A stretch of DNA of 7,016 nt from Oscillospiraceae bacterium (lineage in GTDB: Bacteria > Bacillota > Clostridia > Oscillospirales > Oscillospiraceae): the NCBI GenBank assembly GCA_029065305.1, contig JAIEIQ010000354.1, positions 1-7,016 of the forward strand, in the 5' to 3' direction. The notes beneath the pieces were generated by a model that had not been told where the DNA came from, did no database searches, and saw only the letters and a program-made list of their open reading frames with translations. The position numbers were made by a program, and so were the translations under genes. Every line of letters begins with the position of its first letter. The stretch's first letter is position 1. Below are positions 1-3,752 of this stretch, one piece after another.

Positions 1-78
1 GGCAAGGTGGAAAGCCGGAAAGCGCTTTGCTCCCTCCTCCTCTGCCACTTCCTACATTTTATCCCTCATTAACTTTGC

Positions 79-114
79 GGCCTGTCTGGTTATGAAGACA
101 GACAGGCCACTTTT
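79..114 (+). terminator. Hairpin terminator 1 near left edge
   Basis: A perfect 10-bp stem (GGCCTGTCTG at 79-88 with CAGACAGGCC at 99-108) closes a 10-nt loop and is followed by ACTTTT. The T-run is short, so this alone would be a moderate terminator. It probably ends a plus-strand transcript entering from outside the window. Confidence 0.55.
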
Positions 115-127
115 CGACAGTCTGTGA

Positions 128-160
128 GGATGTGTCCAACTTGGACACATCCCCTTTTTT
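128..160 (+). terminator. Rho-independent terminator 2
   Basis: A perfect 10-bp stem (GGATGTGTCC at 128-137, GGACACATCC at 143-152) with a 5-nt loop is followed by CC and six T residues at 155-160. It is a textbook plus-strand intrinsic terminator. In tandem with the hairpin at 79-114 it insulates the promoter region at 181 onwards from upstream transcription. Confidence 0.85.
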
Positions 161-180
161 ATATGCGGAGAAGTTCCAAC

Positions 181-209
181 TAGACAGCGGGCTACCAGTC
201 TGGTAAAAT
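181..209 (+). promoter_or_regulatory. Promoter P1 with extended -10
   Basis: TAGACA at 181-186 (5 of 6 to the -35 consensus), a 17-bp spacer, and TAAAAT at 204-209 (5 of 6 to the -10) preceded by TG at 201-202, which makes an extended -10. The expected start is near 216. It points toward the recombinase genes, and no gene with a good ribosome site follows immediately. Confidence 0.65.
193..205. promoter_or_regulatory. Operator-like palindrome inside P1
   Basis: TACCAGTCTGGTA is a perfect palindrome of two 6-bp arms around a central T. It lies between the -35 and -10 boxes of P1 and touches the -10, where a bound repressor would block polymerase. No regulator gene is visible in the window, so the binding protein is unknown. 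Confidence 0.4.
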
Positions 210-221
210 AGTGCCGTTACT

Positions 222-260
222 AGGGCGGAGCACATGAGGGCGGAGTAAGTTAGGGAGGAA
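222..260 (+). repeat. Three direct repeats with 15-nt period
   Basis: AGGGCGGAG occurs at 222-230 and 237-245, and a degenerate third copy (AGGGAGGAA) begins at 252. The starts are exactly 15 nt apart. They lie just after the expected start of the P1 transcript. They could be protein-binding repeats or a chance purine-rich tandem. Confidence 0.45.
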
Positions 261-296
261 TGGAAGCTGTAAGGGGCGTACTATGCCCTCCATTCC
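257..296 (+). repeat. Bulged inverted repeat/hairpin
   Basis: GGAATGGA (257-264) pairs perfectly with TCCATTCC (289-296). Inside, GGGC (274-277) pairs with GCCC (285-288) around a 7-nt loop, which leaves a one-sided bulge. No T-run follows, so it is not a standard terminator. It may be an RNA structure in the P1 leader or a DNA-level site. Confidence 0.5.
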
Positions 297-331
297 ACAC
301 AAACCAGAAGCACAAGATATAGAAATCTCTA

Positions 332-360
332 TTGACACCACCCACATTTTGTGGTACAAG
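332..360 (+). promoter_or_regulatory. Promoter P2 with palindrome in the spacer
   Basis: A perfect TTGACA at 332-337, a 17-bp spacer, and TACAAG at 355-360 (a weaker -10). The spacer contains the palindrome CCACA-TTT-TGTGG (342-354), placed like the one in P1. Downstream, ATTGTT repeats at 364 and 374, one helical turn apart. No gene with a good ribosome site follows. Confidence 0.5.
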
Positions 361-551
361 TGAATTGTTATTGATTGTTTGTGCGCTCCCGGTGAAACTC
401 CGGGGTAGGCCATTGGTCTATGGGCAGGTGAGATCTGCATTGCATACGTTGTTAAGGTTGTACGACCGGTGTGCGCTGTCTGCCGGATGGTCTGAAGGGG
501 TTGGTATGCCCATTTTGAAATGATGAATGACAAAGAGACTGGGAATTGAGC

Positions 552-580
552 TTGACTTCCCGCGAGGTATCTGCTATGCT
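552..580 (+). promoter_or_regulatory. Promoter P3 of the small RNA/attenuator unit
   Basis: TTGACT at 552-557, a 17-bp spacer, and TATGCT at 575-580 make a good vegetative promoter with an expected start near 587. It is followed only about 55 nt later by a terminator hairpin, which suggests a short RNA or a regulated leader. Confidence 0.65.
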
Positions 581-595
581 GTAACCATACAGTAT
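576..595. promoter_or_regulatory. Imperfect inverted repeat over the P3 start site
   Basis: ATGCTGT (576-582) and ACAGTAT (589-595) are inverted copies with one mismatch, separated by a 6-bp AACCAT spacer. The site overlaps the -10 box and expected start of P3, so it could be an operator. The 6-bp spacer between inverted arms also resembles a tyrosine-recombinase core site, which matters because two such recombinases are encoded nearby. Neither role is proven. Confidence 0.3.
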
Positions 596-675
596 CAGCG
601 CCTCGCAGAAAGCGAGCACAGTTTCCGTGTTTGAAAGTTGTCCGGGTCTCCCACAGGGAGATGCGGGCTTTTTTG
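587..675 (+). ncRNA. Candidate small RNA of about 90 nt or attenuated leader
   Basis: From the P3 start to the T-run at 669-674 there is room for a transcript of about 90 nt with no credible ORF. It would fold into a 5' stem-loop (CTCGC 602-606, loop AGAAA, GCGAG 612-616), an unpaired stretch of about 24 nt, and the terminator hairpin. The unit does not match an RNA family I recognise. It may be a free regulatory RNA of the element. Alternatively it may be an attenuator, in which read-through would extend the transcript toward the recombinase genes starting at 1179. The start site is inferred from promoter spacing only. Confidence 0.5.
641..674 (+). terminator. Terminator of the small RNA/leader
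   Basis: The core stem TCTCCC (647-652)/GGGAGA (656-661) with a 3-nt ACA loop is extended outward by a G-T pair, one G-G mismatch and three further GC pairs. It is followed by C and six T residues (669-674). This is a convincing plus-strand intrinsic terminator with no protein gene ending before it. Confidence 0.7.
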
Positions 676-764
676 CGTCCAAAAATAAGCAGCATCCGGC
701 GCTGTGCGCAACGGCCTGGGCCCTGTCACCCCAGACCGCCAAGGATAAATGAGAGGAGATTGCT

Positions 765-1043
765 ATGCACAGTTTCATGAAAAGTTATTCTATTCTCAGG
801 CCGGTCCAGACTGCCGGCCGGTTCCGCCTTCGGCAGGGCGGAGCCCCCCTTCACACCCCTCCGTCCCGCTGCCGGGGACGGGCTACCAGACGCAGGCGGG
901 CCGCAGCCCGCGCCTTGCCCAGGGCTTTGCGTCTGCCGCGGGAGTTTGCCTCCCACTCGCTTTTAAGTGATCAAGCGGTGATTCTACTGAACACACTACA
1001 TAACGGAGACAGTCCAGTGGGTTCGGCCCCCCCAGCCCCCTAA
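765..1043 (+). CDS. Doubtful 92-codon ORF, Arg-rich, possible leader peptide
   Basis: The ATG at 765 has a good Shine-Dalgarno (AGAGGAG, about 6 nt away), and the first codons look ordinary (MHSFMKSYSILRP). From about residue 20 the frame becomes low-complexity and very rich in Arg, Ala and Pro, as expected from GC-rich DNA read out of frame, and a second plus-strand frame is also open there. I do not recognise the protein. Either only the start of the frame is meaningful, for example as a leader peptide in the recombinase transcript, or the whole ORF is spurious. It lies after the terminator at 641-674 and ends 135 nt before the recombinase. Confidence 0.2.
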   Translation: MHSFMKSYSILRPVQTAGRFRLRQGGAPLHTPPSRCRGRATRRRRAAARALPRALRLPREFASHSLLSDQAVILLNTLHNGDSPVGSAPPAP

Positions 1044-1178
1044 CGCACAGCAGTTTCAATGGTTTGCAGCCCATTGGCGCGGCTTAGGTGCTGGAGATCC
1101 GGCAGAAAAGAGCCGGAAACGGCCAGTCCGTGCCAGTGGGCAAACTGCGTCCTTCTCTAAAAAAGAAAGGATGTATTT

Positions 1179-2099
1179 ATGACAAACCATTACCTGAACC
1201 TGATGGCCCAGGTGGACAAGCTCCACCGCCACAACCGCCAGGGGAGCTTCAAAACCCGCGCCCGCTACTACGAGGCCATGCAAAGATTCAGCCGGTTCTT
1301 GGCGGATACCTTCCGGCTGGAGCGCTTGGCGAACGTCGCCCCCAAACATATTTATGCGTATGTAACGCATCTCCAAGAGGGAGGCAAAGCGGCCTCTACC
1401 ATCAAGACGGATCTCGCCGCCATCCGGTTTTACCACGACCTGATCCCCAACGCCCGCTATAAACTTCCGGCCAATAACGATCTCAATCTCCAGCGTCGGA
1501 AGTTCGGTGAGGTGGATCGGACCTGGAGCGAGGCGGAGTTTAATCGGATGCTGGCTCGTGCCCTGGAATGTGGGAGAGAAGACTTTATTTCTATTTTTTA
1601 TCTGGGGCGTTACGTGGGTCTACGCATCCATGAGTGTTTCCGAATCGACACCGCCACAGCCGTAAAAGCAGTCAAAGAAAACACCCTTACCATTAAGGGT
1701 AAGGGTGGGCTGGTGCGGGCGGTACCGCTGAATTCTTGTGTAGCCGAGCGTTTGCGATTTCACCTGAAGCAGACAGTTCGAGGCCATAAGCTCTTTGTTC
1801 CCGATGGCAAGCAGACCCACGAGGCCATCAAAGAACTCCAGGCATTTATCTGGACATTCCGCACAACTGTTCAGGACCCGGACTCCACCCGCCCCATGAC
1901 CTTCCACGGCCTCCGTCATAGCTACGCTGCAGAGCAGTACCAGCGGTTCATCCAGGCGGGGAGCTCCCCTTATGAGGCCCGTCTGGCCGTCTCCAGGCTC
2001 CTCGGTCATGGCCGGGACGATGTGACAAAGATCTATCTGGCCTCGCTGAAGGAAGGCGATAAGAGCCGCCGGCAGCTCCCGGAGGTGGCCCATGACTAG
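1179..2099 (+). CDS. Tyrosine recombinase, XerC/D-like (306 aa)
   Basis: This is a site-specific recombinase that cuts and rejoins DNA through a 3'-phosphotyrosine intermediate. The N-terminal half (about residues 1-110) is a helical core-binding, SAM-like domain. The catalytic domain follows with all key residues visible: Arg149 in GLRIHE, a beta-hairpin Lys (Lys175 in KGKGG), His243 and Arg246 in FHGLRHSY, His277 in LLGHG, and nucleophile Tyr286 in KIYLAS. The length of about 300 aa fits Xer-type recombinases without an arm-binding domain. The start at 1179 is chosen for AAAGGA at 1166-1171, 7 nt upstream. Its stop overlaps the small ORF at 2092. Its target site is unknown: it could resolve element dimers, or cooperate with or belong to a different unit from the 2205-3398 integrase. 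It seems intact, and its composition is less GC-rich than pgi. Confidence 0.88.
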   Translation: MTNHYLNLMAQVDKLHRHNRQGSFKTRARYYEAMQRFSRFLADTFRLERLANVAPKHIYAYVTHLQEGGKAASTIKTDLAAIRFYHDLIPNARYKLPANNDLNLQRRKFGEVDRTWSEAEFNRMLARALECGREDFISIFYLGRYVGLRIHECFRIDTATAVKAVKENTLTIKGKGGLVRAVPLNSCVAERLRFHLKQTVRGHKLFVPDGKQTHEAIKELQAFIWTFRTTVQDPDSTRPMTFHGLRHSYAAEQYQRFIQAGSSPYEARLAVSRLLGHGRDDVTKIYLASLKEGDKSRRQLPEVAHD

Positions 2100-2205
2100 T
2101 ACAAAGACAGCCTGTAATTTTCTACACCTTTCAGCTACTCTAGTTGCTCTGGCGAGCAATTCCCCGGGAGGATCCCGGTCCTGGAAAGATTGGAGGGCTG
2201 TGTAA
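2092..2205 (+). CDS. Small ORF (37 aa) coupled between the two recombinases
   Basis: This ORF starts with an ATG inside the end of the upstream recombinase gene (8-nt overlap). It has a near-perfect Shine-Dalgarno, GGAGGTG at 2081-2087, 4 nt before the ATG. It ends in TAATG, with its stop codon sharing one base with the start of the next integrase. The peptide begins MTSTKTAC and has a mildly hydrophobic stretch (about residues 10-22, FLHLSATLVALAS) and a Trp/Arg-containing tail. I recognise no family. The two overlaps and the ribosome site suggest real translation. Two roles are possible: a small accessory factor for recombination, or a coupling device whose translation opens the hairpins at 2142-2178 and delivers ribosomes to the integrase start. 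It is shorter than usual excisionases (about 55-90 aa). Confidence 0.5.
   Translation: MTSTKTACNFLHLSATLVALASNSPGGSRSWKDWRAV
2142..2178 (+). promoter_or_regulatory. Two hairpins upstream of the integrase ribosome site
   Basis: The first hairpin has TTGCTC (2144-2149)/GAGCAA (2154-2159) with a 4-nt loop, extendable by two pairs. The second has CCGGG (2164-2168)/CCCGG (2174-2178) with a 5-nt loop. No T-run follows, so these are not terminators. They lie inside the small ORF and 14 nt before the integrase Shine-Dalgarno (GGAGGG, 2192-2197), a position where RNA structure could tie integrase translation to passage of ribosomes through the small ORF. Confidence 0.35.
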
Positions 2206-3398
2206 TGGCTAGAGCAAAGAAGGCGTCCTATGAGTTTATAGCCAGCCGGAACGAGTACCGCAAGCGCATCAAAGGCCCGGACGGACGGTATATCGCCCTC
2301 TATGCCAGGACAGCAGAAGAGTTGACCAGGAAGATTGCCGACGTCCAATGGGAGATAGAGGAGGAGATCTACCGCAGGGAGAATCCCACCGTGCAGGAGT
2401 ACGCTGAGAAATGGCTCATCATGCACAGCTTTCATATCCGCGTAAGCACCCTGGCCGACTATTCCTCCAAGGTGAAAAATTACATCGTGGAGCCGCTGGG
2501 GGAGAAGTACATGGCGGAAGTCACTCCAGACGATGTAAGAATGGCTGTTGGCAAGGCCGCAGCGTGTTCCACTTCTATCTACCGTGGAGTTCAGATGCTC
2601 TACAAGATGATCTTTGACTCGGCCCTTGAGAATCATATCATAGAAGAATCGCCCTGCAAAAACCTGAACCCCAGAGGCGGCAAGCCCCCAAAGGAGAAAG
2701 CGGCGCTGACGGAGGCCCAGGTGGTAACCCTCCTGGACGCCGTTCGGGGTCTGCCGCCCTACGTGTTTATTATGCTGTGCCTATATTCCGGCCTGCGCCG
2801 GGAGGAGGCTCTGGCCCTCCAGTGGGACAGCGTGTTCCTGGAGGGGGAGGCCCCGCATATCAATGTGTGCCGGGCCTGGCATACCGAGCACAACCGCCCT
2901 GTCATACTGACCGCTCTGAAGACGAAGGCGGCGAAACGGACAATCCCGATCCCGCCGCAGCTGGTGGAGTGCCTTAGGTCGGTAAAGGAGAGGTCCGTTT
3001 CCGATCTCGTGGTTGCTAACCGTGAGGGCGGCGCTCTCTCAGGAACACAGTGGCGCCGACTGTGGGGATATGTGCGAACCCGCACAGTCAGAGAGCGCAC
3101 CTATTATCGCTATATCAACGGGCAAAAGATCCAGCACGTAACCCCTGTACTGGGAGGGCGGGCCACCAATAACAACAGCGTAGTTTACAGCATTGATTTC
3201 GAGGTGACGCCGCACCAACTCCGGCACACCTATATTACAAATTTACTCCTGGCTGGTGTCGATGTCAAAACAGTCCAGGTGCTGGCGGGGCATGAGCACG
3301 CCAAGATCACTCTGGACATTTATACACACCTCACCTATAATCAGCCCAAGGACCTAATTGCCAAAGTGAACCAAGCCCTTGCGGATCGCCCTAAATGA
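2205..3398 (+). CDS. Phage/ICE-type tyrosine integrase (397 aa)
   Basis: This is the likely integrase of the element, catalysing integration at, and excision from, the rpsI attachment site. Residues 1-55 look like an arm-binding, AP2-like N-terminal domain (basic start, YRKRIKGPDGRYIALYA). Residues 60-150 form the SAM-like core-binding domain. The catalytic domain from about 165 has Arg198 (SGLRREE), a beta-hairpin Lys (Lys239/241 in ALKTKAAKR), His337 and Arg340 (PHQLRHTY), His363 (LAGHEH) and nucleophile Tyr373 (DIYTHL). An insert around residues 290-335 is somewhat longer than usual. Length matches the Tn916/phage integrase group. The ATG at 2205 is preferred over an upstream TTG at 2190 because GGAGGG at 2192-2197 fits it. 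The gene ends 70 nt before the rpsI remnant, the usual place for an integrase next to its attachment site. Confidence 0.93.
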   Translation: MARAKKASYEFIASRNEYRKRIKGPDGRYIALYARTAEELTRKIADVQWEIEEEIYRRENPTVQEYAEKWLIMHSFHIRVSTLADYSSKVKNYIVEPLGEKYMAEVTPDDVRMAVGKAAACSTSIYRGVQMLYKMIFDSALENHIIEESPCKNLNPRGGKPPKEKAALTEAQVVTLLDAVRGLPPYVFIMLCLYSGLRREEALALQWDSVFLEGEAPHINVCRAWHTEHNRPVILTALKTKAAKRTIPIPPQLVECLRSVKERSVSDLVVANREGGALSGTQWRRLWGYVRTRTVRERTYYRYINGQKIQHVTPVLGGRATNNNSVVYSIDFEVTPHQLRHTYITNLLLAGVDVKTVQVLAGHEHAKITLDIYTHLTYNQPKDLIAKVNQALADRPK

Positions 3399-3436
3399 GG
3401 TTCATATTGCGGTGCATAAAAGAATAACTCCCATGT

Positions 3437-3459
3437 AACCCTTGAAAATACAGGGTTTT
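3437..3459 (+). repeat. Inverted repeat with T-run between integrase and att site
   Basis: AACCCT (3437-3442) and AGGGTT (3452-3457) form a perfect 6-bp inverted repeat with a 9-nt AT-rich loop, followed by TT, so that four T residues end at 3459. It could be a weak terminator for the integrase transcript. It could also be an integrase- or accessory-protein-binding site, since it abuts the inferred attachment core by only about 10 bases. Confidence 0.4.
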
Positions 3460-3467
3460 ATCAGATT

Positions 3468-3527
3468 GAGCGCAAGAAGTACGGCCTGAAGGCCGCGCGT
3501 AGAGCGCCCCAGTTCTCCAAGCGCTGA
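3468..3527 (+). pseudogene. rpsI: Displaced 3' end of rpsI (ribosomal protein S9): attachment-site junction
   Basis: Read from 3468, the sequence encodes ERKKYGLKAARRAPQFSKR and then TGA. This is the conserved C-terminus of ribosomal protein S9, whose basic tail reaches the ribosomal P-site tRNA. The frame before it (…GFYQI) does not continue as S9, where a segment like DPRMK is expected, so only the last 19 codons are present and no start codon or ribosome site precedes them. It is therefore not a gene but a leftover. It is best explained by insertion of the element in the 3' end of rpsI, with the complete copy restored at the other end, outside the window. The recombination core must lie within or at the left edge of this segment. 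Confidence 0.88.
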
Positions 3528-3534
3528 TTTTCCC

Positions 3535-3575
3535 ACAACCCCTGGAGCCATACGGTTCCGGGGGTTGTCCATTTT
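3535..3575 (+). terminator. Probable native rpsI terminator
   Basis: ACAACCCC-T-GGA-G-CC (3535-3549) pairs with GG-T-TCC-G-GGGGTTGT (3554-3568) through a nearly perfect stem of 15 pairs, including two G-T wobbles, around a 4-nt loop. It is followed by CCATTTT. It starts eight bases after the S9 stop codon, as expected for the end of the ribosomal operon before the element inserted. Confidence 0.75.
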
Positions 3576-3608
3576 AGATTATTGCATCAATATGGGCCTA
3601 TCTTAGCA

Positions 3609-3630
3609 GGGAGCGGCGTCATCCGCTCCC
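3609..3630. repeat. Perfect hairpin between rpsI remnant and pgi
   Basis: GGGAGCGG (3609-3616) and CCGCTCCC (3623-3630) form an 8-bp stem with a 6-nt loop. The downstream T-run (CTTTTGG) is displaced by several bases, so termination is possible but not clear. It lies 45 nt upstream of the pgi promoter. The rest of 3528-3674 shows nothing else beyond the terminator at 3535. Confidence 0.5.
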
Positions 3631-3674
3631 CGCCGTGCTTTTGGACACAAAAACACTGAATTTTCCCCCGCCCC

Positions 3675-3703
3675 TTGCCTACCGTTTCCTGTTGTGGTAT
3701 ACT
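3675..3703 (+). promoter_or_regulatory. pgi promoter
   Basis: TTGCCT at 3675-3680, a 17-bp spacer, and TATACT at 3698-3703, giving an expected start near 3710 and a 5' leader of about 43 nt before the pgi ATG. Its position rules out a translation start at the TTG of 3675, which is part of the -35 box. Confidence 0.8.
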
Positions 3704-3752
3704 CTTCCCAGATGATTCCCAACTTTTACAACTTAACAGGAGGACGAATCCC

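Larger units (their letters stand above)
161..1178. other. About 1 kb leader/control region with no convincing protein gene
   Basis: Between the tandem terminators and the first recombinase no reading frame has the look of a conserved protein. The region holds three promoters (181-209, 332-360, 552-580), a 13-bp palindrome inside each of the first two, 15-nt-period repeats (222-259), a bulged hairpin (257-296), a terminator (641-674), and a GC-rich stretch (about 780-960) with a doubtful Arg-rich ORF. Minor inverted repeats lie at 1057-1076 (CAATGG/CCATTG) and 1098-1117 (TCCGGC/GCCGGA), just before the recombinase gene. No clear promoter was found immediately upstream of 1179, so the recombinase may be read from the distant promoters. 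Small RNA, attenuation, or a recombination or transfer site are all possible. Confidence 0.6.
1..3527. mobile_element. Right end of an integrative element inserted in the 3' end of rpsI
   Basis: Everything left of the S9-coding remnant at 3468-3527 is interpreted as mobile DNA. What is seen: a complete tyrosine integrase ends 70 bases before a 60-nt orphan piece of rpsI. A second recombinase and a small ORF lie just upstream, and base composition and codon use change to very GC-rich on the other side. Integration into the 3' end of a housekeeping gene, with restoration of that gene by element-borne sequence, is well known for tyrosine-integrase elements. The direction implies that intact rpsI and the other attachment site lie to the left, outside the window, so element size and type (ICE, IME or prophage) cannot be told. 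No relaxase, phage structural or cargo gene is visible here. Confidence 0.75.

Noticed and set aside
18..50. tRNA-like 3' end (CCTCTGCCA-like string) as a possible attachment remnant
   Set aside because: No T-arm consensus (GTTCGA) precedes it and no cloverleaf can be folded. The S9 remnant explains the integration site better.
1..72. Possible C-terminal end of a plus-strand gene (frame 1, stop at 70-72) before the tandem terminators
   Set aside because: Only 23 codons are visible and they match nothing I recognise. Other frames are open too, so the terminators alone do not justify a gene call.
260..322. 20-codon ORF starting at the ATG at 260
   Set aside because: Its purine-rich upstream sequence abuts the ATG with no proper spacing, and the codons lie inside the bulged hairpin.
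381..500. Group II intron start (GTGCG) in the leader
   Set aside because: No domain V/VI structure or intron-encoded reverse transcriptase is present, and a GTGCG pentamer alone is common.
192..778. Overlapping minus-strand frames of 108-167 codons in the leader region
   Set aside because: They run against all three promoters and the terminator, overlap each other, and show no ribosome site or domain.
1013..1140. Repeated 8-mer CCAGTGGG at 1013 and 1133
   Set aside because: Eight matching bases 120 nt apart without extended similarity are expected by chance.
1620..2636. 338-codon minus-strand frame opposite the two recombinases
   Set aside because: Both recombinases on the plus strand carry complete catalytic motifs. 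The antisense frame spans their junction and has no ribosome site or domain.
3675..3752. N-terminal extension of pgi starting at a TTG codon at 3675
   Set aside because: The TTG is part of the -35 box, and transcription should begin near 3710. The ATG at 3753 has an ideal AGGAGG and gives a normal Pgi length.
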